Positions 33,888 to 47,524 of a stretch of DNA of 64,000 nucleotides are shown here, piece by piece. The DNA lies in the NCBI GenBank assembly GCA_973895155.1, contig OZ316898.1:15252001-15316000 (forward strand), written 5' to 3'. This stretch comes from Marsupella aquatica. Lineage: Eukaryota > Marchantiophyta. A program made the position numbers and the translations under genes. How positions within the stretch are numbered: position 1 is the stretch's first letter; each line of letters begins with the position of its first letter. The notes below the pieces were generated by a model. It worked only from the letters and a program-made list of their open reading frames with translations, was not told the DNA's origin and searched no databases.

Positions 33888-36361
33888 GGGTAGGTTCCCA
33901 CCCACTCTTAGGGATAGTTATTAGACTGAAAGTTAACTATCATGAATTATGGAAAGTTAACTTTACAAAAGTTAACTATTCCCGATGCGTTCCAACCAGA
34001 TTTTTGGCCTAAGTTGGTTAGTACTTTGAGATTAAAAACTATTTGTCCTTTTGATGAAGGTGAAAACTATGAGCATTTACCGTAAATATATTCAATGTGA
34101 ATTTACTCGGTGCTCGCTCTTCCGCCTATCCTCCTTTGGTACCCTTCTACAACGGACTCCGAGAGAATTGGTAGTCACCCCCACCGACATATGGCCTTCA
34201 ATAGAGTCGAGACTGTAGTGAGGCCCAGACGTACAGCAGGGAGACTGCCAAAGATGTCATTGAGAAACACTGCACGCTGATGTTCAATTGTGATTTGAGC
34301 CTACTTCACATGCAGAGCCATCCGATCCCGGTACCCCCCTAGATGGGATGACCATATCTACCCCCTGTTAATCTGCATAGAGAGCGTTGGGGGCGCAGGG
34401 AGTGACAAATGACACCTTGCACTCTACATAAAGACCCGCATAAAGAAGTGTAGTACAATACAGTGTTATAATCTAAAATCAGATATGTTCCCTTTCCTGC
34501 AGTTGATAGCACTGGAACTTCGGTCAAAGCTGAAGAGTCGTGCACAGGAAAATGGACATGTGAAGCTTCTCGCAAATCATGACCTGGCTGATTTGAGGGC
34601 TGACGAATGTAGCAGGGATAGAGTCGCCGCTGCAAGGGCCAGTCACAATTTTGAAGAGTCTGTCTCATCAAGATGACACTCCGCCCATTTGCAAACTTCA
34701 ATCGCTAGTTCAAACGGTTGCCGAACACTAAGCGTGCCTACAAAGATCAAATCAGCTTTCATTGGAGTCAATTCTCTTCTTGGGGGTTTCATTTCCACAA
34801 AATGGCACATCGCGTGCAACGAAATATAGGGTCATTTAATTTGTTCAAAGGGAAGACTTCAGAATTTTCTCAAAAGAACCCGCAAAAGAACAATAGGGTC
34901 TTTTAAATCCAATATTGAGACTTATAAGAACATTAGGGTACCTATAACCAAAAAACCTTATAGGGGTTGAAAAATTAAAAAACAATTCTTACCTAGATTC
35001 TTACATTTTAGGGGGTCTGAGGCCCAAAAGGTTGCAGGTGATGGGGATCGATGCATCCATATAGTGAGACCCCCAAGATTCTCTTCTTGGTTCGGAATTC
35101 CCCTTCTGCATGTGGTTGGAAGTTGTCCTAGCTAGATGTCAATTGCTTGCATTGCTTTGAAAGTTCGTCGTATCTACTCAATGAAACTTTACTCTGAACT
35201 CCAATCATGACTCTCTTTCACGTTTACAGGGGTGCCAAGCCAAACAAGAGCTTGAAGCAAATTACTTGAGATGGATGGTACTACTTACTGAGCAAAGTTG
35301 AGGGAAGCCCATTGGAACCCGCATCCACTTGAGATCAGCGTCAATTGCACTTGATAGCCCTTCACTTGCTTGCTTGTTTTGTGTCGAGAGATTTCCAGTA
35401 GTCAACTAGAAGACCAAAGAATGAGAATGTAGACGAGGGAAGAAATCCACGATGGCTGCCACGACAAAGATAAAGTCTGACGAGGCCAAACTAGGAAATC
35501 TAAGGAGCTAGCAGCAACCTGGACTCAGGAGAAAAGTACATCTCTAGCATTACCACAAACTCTCTCTAACTTCTGTGCAATCAAGCAGAAGGCAGGCCTA
35601 ACTCAGGCGAGAAACAATCACCCACAAAGGAAATGCGTCACTCCAAGCGTCGAAACAGGAAACATGGAGAGGGCAAAAATGAGAACTGTAGATCGGATAA
35701 CTAAACGCTACCAACATGCTGATAAAAGCCCAAAACCTCAGAAACAAGACCAAGCCAGACACAAAACGGTGCTAGGACTGCGAACTCACGACAGTTAATG
35801 CTCATGAATCTTCTAAAGACCACACTCAGAACAACACTCCGTGCTCGATGACACCCAGCAAAACTCACAAAGTCTTCTAAAGACAACACTCTGCACAACA
35901 CTCCCGCTCGACATGTGCACCCGATCTATTCGCCTAAATGGATGGTTAACATCGTATAACACGGTACCTACAATCCTTGCGCGAAGCTTTGGAACGAAAG
36001 GCGACTCATCTTCACAACGGCATAATTGGATTTGAGAGTTACCTTCGCGCGCGAGTGAAAAATAAACCCCGATAGATAGTTTGACAGGGTGGGTTCCCCG
36101 CCTCGAGGTCGAACACCACGACATAGAATTTACAGGACTTGCAGGTGAAATATGTTACTAAAAAGTTAAGTGCCAAGAAGCTTGGCACTTAACTTTTTAG
36201 TTAAGTACTCACACATCTGCTTTCACTGACTAACATTTGTTATTCATTTAAACTATCAACTTTAACTAAGACAGCAACTTGAGCCGGCGGGAACCCTGCG
36301 CCTAGTTATCTTTTTATATAACAGTATTAGTTTAAACATAACTTTAGGTGGGAACCTACCC
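33888..36361. mobile_element. Non-autonomous PIF/Harbinger-like DNA transposon, 2,474 bp
   Basis: A perfect 15-bp terminal inverted repeat, GGGTAGGTTCCCACC at 33888-33902 and its inverse at 36347-36361, is flanked on both sides by TTA (33885-33887 and 36362-36364). This is the 3-bp T(A/T)A target duplication typical of PIF/Harbinger. AGTTAACT-like motifs recur just inside the ends (near 33930, 33955 and 33970; related forms near 36190 and 36250). No transposase or MYB-like partner is recognised inside, so it would depend on a helper. Confidence 0.8.
36157..36201. repeat. Perfect hairpin near the right end of the Harbinger-like element
   Basis: Two 21-bp arms (36157-36177 and 36181-36201) are exact inverse complements around a 3-base loop. 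Arms start ACTAAAAAGTT and centre on CCAAG/CTTGG. It could be a foldback relic or an internal site. Nothing nearby suggests a microRNA gene. Confidence 0.85.
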
Positions 36362-36364
36362 TTA

Positions 36365-37276
36365 GCTGCTTGAGAAGAATCGGATGGAAAGTCACCTTCC
36401 GTTTTGTACAAAGTATTGGACTCAAAATATTTACAGTACTCTAAGAAATATTCTTTTCAATGATTCCTTTGTCATCTGGGTACACTATAGCATTTTCAAT
36501 GTATGTGTGTCTTGTTTGAGTACATAACTCCCTTGTGTACTATTTTCTTTGCAATTCTGCAGATGGTATGAGGCATTACCATGTGTCACGAACAACAGAA
36601 CCCTATGCCAGCCTGACCTGAGATTCTGTCCGGTAACTCATCCCCACTTGGGGAAAATTGACTACAACCCCCTTGGGCTCACCACCCTCGGGGATTACAT
36701 CCCACAGCCCCCTCTTGGGGACGGGTTACCGGACACCGGGTTGCTCCTTCTTCACTTTGTAGAGCCAGATATGGCATTGCCAACACCCTACCAACGTTCA
36801 ATCTATGATACCTCAACAATTGCACATTAGATGATGATGTTTTTGACAGCTAAAGCTCAATTATACAACAACGAGTTAATGATTGTTGTAAGATTGTGTA
36901 GGGATACTGAGTAAAGTTTGCCCCTGCTTCTGTAAAGCATTTCCAAACTATGTATCCTAGAAAGCGCAGGTTTTTTTAATTTTAAACAAAAATGTACTAT
37001 TTTGGAAATTAGAGTTTTCCCAAGGAAATCTGGTGGCAAAAACTCCAAGCGCCAAGAACTGCCTGGAAACTTTCCTGGGAGACATTGGTTGGGTCAAAGA
37101 AGCTATCAGCCTGTGGAATTAGATCGTACCCAAGCTTCTAAAATGACTTGCACCGTCTATCTAATTTATCTACCTCTCATACTTCCTACATACAGGCCAT
37201 ATTGGAGTGAAAGAGAAAGGGCGCCTGGTGAAACAGTAACCGAGACATGAGAGGATATTGCTAAGCTAACTTAACT
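36365..37276. other. Spacer between the Harbinger-like element and the XRCC1 3' end
   Basis: No supportable gene. A GC-richer pocket near 36590-36760 has no recognised identity. It must include the XRCC1 3' untranslated region. Confidence 0.45.
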
Positions 37277-39460
37277 CTAATCCAATCTGAAGGTGTGCAA
37301 AATTTGTTCCTTGCAAATAGCAGCTTCATCTTCACCCAATTCCTCAGTGTCATCAGTATCAAAATCTGCAGGATCTCGTGAATCTGAATCTGATAGTATC
37401 TCTGTTGCGTCATCATCTACATCCTTTTCTGTTTCTTCTGTAGGACCTGCTTTCAAACTCTTCATTATAGGATCATTCTCATCCTTGCCTGCTTTATCAG
37501 CCCTAGGCTCCAAATTATGTACAACAGGGACACCAAAGCCCAACTTCTTTAGCTGTGATTCGTAAATGACTTTGAATCTTTCTCCCTCTGCAATGAGTTG
37601 ATCCTTTATAGTTTGTCCACACTTTTCATAAACTGCCAACTCTTTGATAGCCCTTGGAATGAATGCCCAATTGTCCATGACCATGCTCAAACCCTGTACG
37701 TCCACATAACTCAATTATATCTTCAAATGTCATCAATAAAAGCTGCTGAATCCCCTTTAATTCCAGATTTAGAAATCTAATCCAAACTCTTCTTAGATCT
37801 TGTGTTATTATTGTGCAAACAAAGAATAGGGTGCAAGTTTCGAATGATACCTTGTTCTCCTGCAAACTTCTGATAGCATCCTCTAGACACACCAACAATC
37901 CTTGAGCTGCAACAGCCTCCAACTCATTTTCCTCCGGCTGTAACCCCATTATATAGCACAAGTTACCCGAAAATTTTGGAAAGAGCCTATCATGGGGAAA
38001 AAGCAAAAGAAGCCGGCCACAGCCACGTTGCAAATTTTGTCTACAGGTGAATGTCAACTGATTCAAAAGAACCAATGGAATTGCGGATACGTACTTTGTC
38101 ATTTTGCTGTTCCAACCATGTAAGTGTGGCTGCTAGGTCTTCCAGCACCCACTGTTGAATGTCAACTGGACTGGCTAGATTCTTCAGACGACCTCCTCTC
38201 TGATTCGGCTAATATTCCTTAACATAACACTCCCAACTATGTCACTTCCAAGGTTATGGCTCAAGCAACTTGCAACAAACCTTGCACAACCGGGCTACAT
38301 TCTTTTGTACACATTCACTTGCGTTTGCATCTCGCAGAGCAAAGAAATTTTGCAAAAAATTGAAATGTTTACTCACCATCCCTGCTCCACCAGGATTACC
38401 GTGTTGCTTTGAAAGCTTTCTTTGAGGGTTTTTCGTTGGAGATTCATGGTTAGACTTACTAACTGCTTTGCGTTGCACATCTTTGCAACTCTTAGGGCCA
38501 GCAATATCAGTGTCTGCACAGAGAATAGTACCATGAAAGCAGGGATAAGGAAACGCTAATTAGGAGATGCGCTGTCCATTTGTAGATAGAAAACCCTTTC
38601 CTCTGAAAGCTTATCATTTCTTCGGGATCATTCTCTAAAATGTTGTGCTCCTAAATCTCAGTACTTTGAAGAGTTAAACCAGTACTACCTTCACCAAAAG
38701 CAATGGAGTCGTCCAAGGTGCTGACAGTTCTCCATGGTTTTCCCATGTGGAGTAAGTACATCTCAATAGCAATAAGCTCCTTTTGGTTGTAGCACTTTGT
38801 TATCCAGTCCTGTAAGATGTTACTTTTCACTATCAGGAACCCACCTATTGAATAAATGGAGAACAAGCCCAACCAGAATTTGGTTCAGAGGTACTGATGA
38901 GAAAAATTGACACCCGGGAGAGACTCGTCACCTTGTGAACAATGGTACCCCCGCTTGCCTGCACTTGTTTGAAAGTTGGAGTGTTGTTGATGGGGCACAC
39001 AAGTAGAGTGGAATCAATACTCCAGGAAGGTCGATATTGACCACCCATATCCAAAGCCATCTTCCGCAGCTCAGCACGTTCTGGATTCACAATTCCTGAG
39101 AAAGTAAATACGACTCCTTCCTGCATCACAAAGCTCATTTCTTACCTTGGCACTGGGAGCCAGTAAAAATCTATTTTGAATCTGTGGAGCTGCAGCCATC
39201 AATTTAGGTTCACTCACCATGAATTTGGAGAAGTCCTGGACACTTGGCTTGGTTCCAACTCCGAGAGATTTTGGAACAGTATCTGCAATATTGGGACTGC
39301 TGGACTTTTCAGTGACATCTTCAAACTGATGTCGAGAACTCGTGTTCTGCTGTTGCTGGGATATTTCCTTGGGACTCTGAATTCCTTTAGGCTGTGCATG
39401 CGGAGGAATTGAATTACCAGCCCATGCAGGCAGCCTCCTTGTCTTAGTTGGTGAAGACAT
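37277..39460 (-). CDS. XRCC1: XRCC1, single-strand break / base excision repair scaffold (plant type)
   Basis: Seven exons with GT..AG borders and matching phases: 39460-39218, 39120-38932, 38809-38689, 38513-38377, 38199-38095, 37937-37851 and 37693-37277, giving 432 aa. The ATG at 39460 begins MSSPTKTRRLPAWAG, as plant XRCC1 does. A single BRCT lies at about residues 82-171 (EGVVFTFSGIVNPERAELR, LLVCPINNTP, DWITKCY, YLLHMGKPWR). The C-terminal part has the plant pattern WVLEDLAATLTWLE and AVAAQGLLVCLEDAI, then an acidic tail. XRCC1 brings repair enzymes together at nicks in the nucleus. Plant XRCC1 has this single BRCT and lacks the animal N-terminal polymerase-beta-binding domain and second BRCT. 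At 432 aa it is somewhat longer than the Arabidopsis protein (about 350 aa). No break is seen; this is an intact host gene. Confidence 0.93.
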
Positions 39461-42400
39461 GGAACACCTCCCTTGCCGTGGAGGGCATCAGAAAGGTTCG
39501 ATCCTTTGCTTGATGAACCAGGGATTCCACCAATGAGGATAGGAGTCACCCATCTGAGCTTACTAAACTTATGCGTGACGCCTGACGATATTGCTACATA
39601 TATTCCAGAGAATATGACGAGAACCTGCAATAACGCCGGATTGCAGCGCTAAAATTCATATGCAGTAATCCTTATTTTACATTGAGCTCATTTCCCACTC
39701 AGACGAGACCCCAGACTTGCGGCACTTTTGCAACCCAATGAATGTTTAAAAAACTGTGATTGAATGCAGGCGTTATTGGATACTAAAAAAATTCATGGAA
39801 AATGTAGATTCAACATTAATTGAATTTTCCTGCATTCCAATTCATGTCCATTACTGCATTTGTAAGTGACTCAAAACGGAGCAAGACCAAACAATCATGT
39901 GGCATGCAAGGACATAGCAACACCATGGCTTTTGGAAAAGTAAAATGGAATCACCTAAACTAGGTCATTCCCAGGATTACTACCAGAAGCGATCCAACAA
40001 AATATAAAATCTGGTGACAACATTTGAATGTTTTAAATTTACTGTCACATAAGTCCTCTGAAGCATCCTCTCAGAGTGCTACAAGACGAAGATTAACACT
40101 AACCATAGCTCCCATCGTTAGCACTATTAAAAGTTATTCAAGTCAAACTTTTGTAAATTGAGAGAGGTCGCAAAACCCCAATTGGAATCGACCTTACACA
40201 TCTTTCCGACCAAAAGATTACGTACCAATTGACTTTCTCATCATCTCCACAGACCCCCCACTCTGTAGAGCTGCATAATCGTAGCACATGGTACTGCGCT
40301 GGCCATCGTTGCTCATCGCTCTCCAATCCTTCCAAGCCAGTGATGTATCTCCCTTGAGACCTTTAAAGACTGGACATCTCATTTGCAAAGGTTCAAATAC
40401 CATCATTGTCCTCAACAAGGTAAGAATAGCAGAGCGGAGCTAACCACAGTCATCATTTTAACTACACTGCTGTAATCAATCTTACCTCTGAATTAGAGTT
40501 TGTCCCTAGTAAAGCTTGGTAAACCCTAATTTGAGGTTGGAGCCAGCTTGAATCAGTAAAACACAACATTTATTATTGTGGGTTTTCCTGCTAACATTGT
40601 TTGATGCTGCAATTTCAATGATAGAGAGTAATTCCCATTTGTCAAGTCCTGTAATTGATGCCCCTATCATGAATTCTGCTTGTGTTCTCTCTTGGTCCAG
40701 ACTTTGCTCATGATGAAAATCCAGACAATTTGTCTGGCAGTTTTTGAAATGATTATTTAAATTGATTTTATTTTGGGGCAAGTTGGGCTCCAAAAAGTGT
40801 TATTATTGGAGCCCCCAAGTAGGCTACAGGTAGTGTTCCGCACAAAACAAATTACTAGTACCCTAATGTTACTAAGAGCATCTCCTGTGGTTTAGGGTCA
40901 ATGACATCTAAATTCAAAATGTAGCCTATCATCTGGAGGCCTAGAAATTCGAAAAGCCCTCATATTGAATTCAGTCCCTAGTGGTTCACCACTTTCTTTG
41001 ACCTCCTATCCCTCCAAAATGATGTGTTGTCATGCCTAAGTTCAAGATCTCAATCATATTTAGGATCTTGCCACATGTGGTGGAATCTCTGGTGTAAATG
41101 GGAATAGAGTGCAAGAGACAAGTCTCTTTCTTGACTACCAGTTCTACCAAATAAGGAGATCAGGGTTATGATAATGCAACTTCCAGGGGAAACCCAAGTT
41201 ACAAACCATAATGATGAGGGACATATTGCTCTCGACCATAATTGATAATATGTAATTTAACTCTTGTGTTCTTTTGAGAGTAAGATTGTAGAATGATTTT
41301 ACTTTCTCAGGCAGTAAACCTATCCATATAGCACGTTCATCCTGGAACATGCCTCTTTTTTTGGTCTTGTAGTGAGATGTAATTCATTTAATTTATTTTA
41401 TGATAAAGGATAGGTACATGTAAAGTATATGCCAGAAAATTAATATTTGTTAATTAAGAGTGAGTGACATAACACACAAAGCCATAAGTAGACATGCAAA
41501 GAAAAACACATTATGACCAATAAAGTACAAAGGTACTAAAGAGTTGTGCACATACACTAAATACATTTTCACTTGCTTCTAGGTAATGACACTCAATTCA
41601 ATTAAAACCATAAATTTTGCAAAAGAACTACGAGGGGAACTTAGTACACCAGATGTGTACATTGTTCAAATTCATTTTTCTCACTCTCATGAGAGAAAAG
41701 AGAATTCACTAAGAGGTGATTGAAAATGAAAGATTAAACATTTATGAGGGGAGCCAAATACATTCAAAACACATTAAGTTCACTAAAATTAAAAGGGTCC
41801 CAAAAGTTAATTCACAATCAAATTAATATAAATGATTCTCCTTGTTAAGGTACATTAAAATAAATATACTGGGCACAAACTTTGAATAAGACAAAATCTG
41901 AAAGGTGTATTCTCCATTGTAGCAGCTTCATAATTATTCTTCTCACCTTCAGGCAGTAAACCTATTCATAAAGCCAGAGTATGCATGACACACATTTAAA
42001 ATGTATTTTATTTACAAAATAAAATTGCACACAAGGGGAGTCATTGTCAAAACTTTTGTAAGAAAAAAGGTTACTTATCTTCTTTTAGCCTTTTTTCCAA
42101 GGAATTTTCCTACTTGATTAAATTCCAACACTGGAGCTCAGGCTAATTATTTCCTGGGATTTAATGTGGGATTGTGTCTGTTTACAAACTTTGAGCTTTT
42201 CCCACTTTAGCCCATTAGTGTCGATTACTAGGGGAAATGGACCCTACGCTCCCTACAATGAACATGGGAGTGGATCAATTTGCCTTATGCACATGCCTTT
42301 AATTGTGGCCTGACAGATAGTTTACAAGAAATGAAGCACATAGGTAATGGATACACTGGGAGTATAAATGTTTAAGGTACTTTTTAATGTGCGAAGTATC

Positions 42401-44797
42401 ACTTATTAAACTTTCAACGCTCTTTTTAATTGCATCAAAATACACAATAAGGGGTGCTTGGGATGCATGTGTTCATAGGGTTTTAGGCATTTAATTAGAG
42501 AAAGCGATTCTCCACGGTATTAAGTATCTTGAATGAACCTAAAATGGACGTATCCCTTTTTTTAAGAATGCCCCAACTAGATTGGGCATAAGCAACAACT
42601 TACCACCAAGTAAACTAATCGAAATAGGCTACAAAAAGTAAGAAAACCATTTATAGGTCACATTATTGTTGAACTGTAAAAGGTGAGTCTTTACATTCTG
42701 CCAGTCCATCGGAGCTTATTCTCACTGGCATAATATTGAGCACAATTTTTGATAATGTGATATGTTAAAAAAATTAAGTCTTGACCAAATCTGGGAGTGT
42801 GATTAGCATGCTTGAGCTGAAGACACCTGGATTGGGCAGATAAATAAATGAAAAGAGGATTAGACAAACCTAATTAAATTCACTAGTACATGACTTTCTC
42901 TACATGTAGTCCTGCTTGGAGACACTGCGCAACAATGCATGTGAAAGAAACTGTCAATGCTCCTATATAATCCTGATAGTGGATAGTAAGACAATATTTC
43001 TATTTTACTCAAGAGTTTCACATTTAGTACACTAAAATATGAAGGGATGCTTATTTAAGCAATGCTAACCACTTAGATGGAAATTATTGTGGTCCAGACA
43101 CATAGCAAGAAGACTCCTCATATATTGTATTGTGCATGCCTTCAAACACTGCAATCTTGTGGAGCTAAATCTTGGGGGTTAACTTAGTGTATATTGTGGG
43201 GTACCATGTGCGATCATAACCTAATATAAATACTCATATTTTATAAATAAAATATTTGATGTATATAATTTTCAATATTATTTAGATATTTTGCTTTATA
43301 AAAAGTATATATTAAAGAATATTCTATAAATCTGAGTTTGTCATAGTTTCTTTTCTTGCAAGCACTCTTGAAAAATTTAGCCAATTTCCATCAAAAATAT
43401 CCATTTTGGATTGCACATGGTTCCTACAATTTTGATAGTTGACCCCTCAATGCCTTTGGATGCTTGCAATATGGGTGAGGAACTCACTAGTGACCAAATC
43501 TTCACATTCTTCAGCCTTAGTCCACTCATTTCAAGAGATGAGCCAGTAGTTCTTAGCTCTGATGATCTATAGAACAATAGAATGACTTCACAATTGAAAA
43601 ACATTTTACTCCTCAATTGAGAAATTTAGTTTAGGCCAGACTTGTAAATTTAGACCCTTCTAGAGATTCACTGCAATGTTCTAAACACAATGATGGCTAT
43701 AATTAAAGTTTTGCAGTATTAACCTTTAGATACCTACAAATTGAAACTTAACTACAATAACTGAACTTCATATTTAGCCCATAATTAAATGGCATAACGA
43801 CCAAGCCAACACTCTTTCAACCATTCACTATCGGTGGGTATCAACGTCATGAACCCTGAGTGTGAGGATTCTGCATATAAATATCACATAAAACTAAATC
43901 AAACATTTCATGAACAGCGGGATCCATGATGGACCACTCTCTTGAACTCAATTCCAAATAACTCAATTTTTCAAGAATAATTGGAAAATGTAGTTTGTCT
44001 TGTGTGAAAGGTGGTTTTCATTTGCAAATAATACAACCATCTACTTAACTCATCTAATAACCGTGTAATTGTTCAGCCTTTGTGACCTACCCCTTTGGTC
44101 ACAGGCCTGGTTTGTATAGGGGTCACCTATGAGAAGCAGTCTCTCCAAAATAACCCCTACATCTTCGTTTGGAGGTTAGAGTGCATTTGACGGATGCTCT
44201 TAATGCGCAAATTATTACTCTTAGTCAACAATGGTAACTTTAATTGAGGCTTAGCAGCATAGATTTTGGCAATAGTGTTGTATTGTCTCGTGTGCAATGC
44301 TATTTAAAGGAGCGAGTAGGAAGAAAACCTGGAAGAGAAGCGGATGTGCGAATAAAAGAGGAGGAAGAGAACCCTTATTATTCCGTGCACCCGCACGTGT
44401 CGAGGGACGTGCATAGCAGATTCTCGGGGACTACGTTTATAATCCCGGTGGCTTGTCTCATAAATAATAGAGCTGTTATATTCCTATCCGAACTAAGAAT
44501 TCCGAAGTTCAATTCTCGTGTACTATCAAAGAATTGGAGGATTTTTGGGTGGTTTATTGTTTTGCAATCCGGGCAGGCACAGGGGATGCAAAGTAGGGAG
44601 ATGTTGTTTCTCTCTATGGACTGCGCGTAACTCTGAAGACCTGCTATGAAGAATGCAGGACTTCGAATTGTGTAAGAGTGGATGTAAGATGGAAATTGTA
44701 CAGTCGCGCCGCAAGGAAACAGAGCAGGAAAGGGGGAGTAGGGCGCGGTGGTAGCGAGCAGCGCAACGGATAGGCCAAGTATTTGAGACTAAAAACA
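39461..44797. other. AT-rich intergenic region between XRCC1 and the TraB gene
   Basis: The two genes are divergent, so both promoters lie here. No coding is supported. A TCAGGCAGTAAACCTAT segment recurs near 41309 and 41951, probably debris of a repeat. A 128-codon frame at 44244-44630 has no known family. No TATA box could be assigned with confidence. Confidence 0.5.
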
Positions 44798-47366
44798 ATG
44801 CTCTTTCAGCTTCCTCTCCGACTTCTAAGACATGGAGTCGCCCGAGGTCCGTGGATGGTTCCCATGGTGCAGCAATGGCGCGTCTATACAAAGTTGGCAA
44901 CAGAGAGTGGCAGTGTGTCGTATCTTCGCAGCGCACGGACTGGTGTGGAGGTTTATCTTGTGGGGACAGCCCATGTCTCACAGAAGAGTGCAGAAGAAGT
45001 TTATCAGGTAATTGCATTTGCATTAGGTTCATCCGAGATCATTTTTCATCTCGACATTGTCTGACAATAAATTCTGTTCTACAATGAACGACAATATTAT
45101 ACCTTCAATGTTTGTTACATTACCTTCAATCGTGAGCAAGGACATACTTTCTCTCCTGCGAGAAGTACCATGAATTTTCCAGAATGTACGTTTTTCTGAT
45201 TAATTTGTGTTCTCCCAAGGTGAGAACCAGCAGTCAATTAGGAAAGAAAACCTCATATATTTGGAAAGAGGGAATGTTGGTGTCCTCTAAGAACACCACT
45301 AGGTGCTGGCACGTCAGTTTACAAGTCGTGGAACTCCCTTCTAGTCATGCAGTGGTCAATTTAGAATTCTGGCCATGAACCAAGTGAGGGACATTTCTTT
45401 CACTCTTTCTACACCCGAAACTTTCTTCCAGCTTTTAACATGAATACTCGAATTCAGAATTCAACGTTACTACACTATGATTTATGAAATTGTTGCCTAC
45501 CTTTGGTAAATTAACTTAGTGGGATCTTATTTGCAGGTCATCAATGAAGTAAAGCCTAAAATAGTTGCGGTAAGTTTTTCAAAGTTTACGCAGCCCTCAG
45601 GTCGTATGATTTGGGGACTTAGCAGATCATTGTGTAGTGTCGGGAGACCGCAGTTCTTTGTAAGCCAATATACATCCTCTTCATCCAGATTGAAATGATT
45701 TTCTCCTCTTCACAGGTTGAGCTTTGCCCACAACGAGCAAAAAGACTTATGGCAGGGGAGACGAACGAAACACAGAATTTCCTTCGCTCCATTGTTGATG
45801 TTTTACAGGGCCCTGGTGGACTTGGCCAGAAGGTTGTTAATTTCACATTTAAATCTATATATGCGATGCTACGGAACACCGGTATGGAGCCTGGCAAGGA
45901 GTTCAAGGTTAGTAATACCTATATCATTTTCCATCGGACAGTAACAAAACCACATTATTGCTTTGTCAGGGAATGATGGCAAGCATTGCGAAGTTTCGTA
46001 ATCTCATGTCATGCTTCGGTTGCAACAGGTTGCATGTGAGGAGGCCCAAAACCTGGGGGCGAAACTTCTTTACATTGATCAAGAATACAAGGTTTGAGCC
46101 TAGCTTTGACTCCCGAACTGTTGGGACGGGATCTGTCAATGAGAGAATTTGTTCTTAGTATCATAAAGGTAGGGAAAGGATTAATTATCGTAGCTCTTCG
46201 TCTCTCACGTGTATTAAAATAATTAGTTAAATGAAGCAACCGTTTCCCAGTACCCTAGCATTCGATGTCCCTCCTCTCTGTTGGCGGCATTCCCTGCTTT
46301 ATCGTAAAGGAGGTACATTTATAATAGAAGGAGCCGGCTAGAACATATCATCATGGACATAAGAATGTTAAGGTTGTTCAAACATCAATAAGCGGTTTCA
46401 GCTAAACTTAGAGGCGTCCTTGATAGTTATTGAACTTGTAGGCTCAGATATCAGTCTACTTGGAATCAGCCGCAGAGACTGTCTAGAAAACTCTGACTAC
46501 ATACTTCGACTAGGCTGCATGACTTATTCAACCATAGTTGCAATTCTGAGCTCATCCTAGTCTGATTTCTTTGCAGGTGACAATTCAGAGGGTGGTGGAT
46601 GTCATGACGTACAAGGATGTGTTCAGGCTTCTGACAAGCCAAAGTGATCTACCTCCAGAGTTGCGTCAGGAATTTGAGTCAGGGAGCTTTGAGGAGGCAC
46701 TTGAGAAACTAAAGACTAGAGAAAACGTGAGAGTAACTATGAAATCTATGGAAACTCTGTTCCCAAATTTGGTAAGTCAAGCTGTGCCTTTCACTGATCC
46801 AACTGGAACCCTCGTTTAAGTGAGAGTATGTTATTCCTGGCAAGCGCTGTCTTATGTTGGTTTTGTGGTCAATGCTTATCGTTAAATTCCAGTAAGTTGC
46901 TACCATTTTGTAGAGTATCTTCTATGCTTATATTAGCATGTGTAACATCCAAATCAGGCCTAACCAACTACCCATGCTCACTCTTCTACATTTTTGACGG
47001 CTCACTTTCTCCGTCAGAAGGCACTGTGGTTTTGCTAGAAATATACGTGGCAATTTGTTAAAGAGCAATGACTACTGTAATTGATGACTTCATAATCAAA
47101 GAAGAAAATATATAGTAGCTCTTTTTCATCAAATGGGTTTCGAAATAGCCGTCCTGGGGTGGCACCTGCCATCTGCAGTACGAGTTTGCTGGTGCCATAC
47201 ATCAGGTCCACCTTTGCTCCGGTGGATGCAGGTCAAGGTCATGATTCATGAGAGAGATAAATTAATGGTGGAGCGATTGCGGGAGTGCAACGGAAAAGTA
47301 GTCGGTGTTGTTGGCATGGCTCACATGGATGGTATAGAACGCCTTTGGAAGGAACTGGAATCATAA
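44798..47366 (+). CDS. TraB-domain protein (TraB/PrgY/GumN superfamily)
   Basis: Six exons with agreeing phases, all codon-aligned: 44798-45007, 45537-45569, 45716-45907, 46029-46091, 46577-46771 and 47232-47366, giving 275 aa. The ATG at 44798 is the first in frame. An Arg-rich start (LFQLPLRLLRHG) could be a mitochondrial targeting sequence. The family motifs are present: GTAHVSQKSAEEV (from residue 56), VKPKIVAVELCPQR spanning exons 2-3, HERD and GVVGMAHMDGI near the C-terminus. The superfamily shares conserved Gly-x-x-His and Glu residues and is often described as protease-like. Plant members are associated with mitochondrial or ER membranes, but this copy lacks a clear C-terminal membrane segment. 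The reading frame is intact; the molecular role is not shown by sequence. Confidence 0.9.
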
Positions 47367-47524
47367 TTCTCCAACTTGTCCTACCAAGCAGCTTTAGGAT
47401 GCCCCAAAGGATGTCGCAGAGACAAATGCCCTTCATGACAGCTACCCCTTATGTAAGAATCCTTCACTGGAGCTCTTCCTGTCGAGGTTTTAATTATGAA
47501 CTTATTATTTGCAGTCCGTGAGTT

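Noticed and set aside
36157-36201. microRNA precursor
   Set aside because: The arms are perfectly paired with a 3-base loop and lie in a transposon; no asymmetric bulges or longer stem typical of plant MIR genes.
39121-39145. 25-bp intron in XRCC1 (GTAAG..CAG)
   Set aside because: Too short for a spliceosomal intron. A 97-bp intron with a GTGAGT donor at 39217 and the same acceptor gives the expected DFSKFM-EGVVF join.
44244-44630. 128-codon ORF upstream of the TraB gene as a gene
   Set aside because: No recognisable domain, and it has an equally long open frame on the other strand in part; it probably lies in the promoter region.
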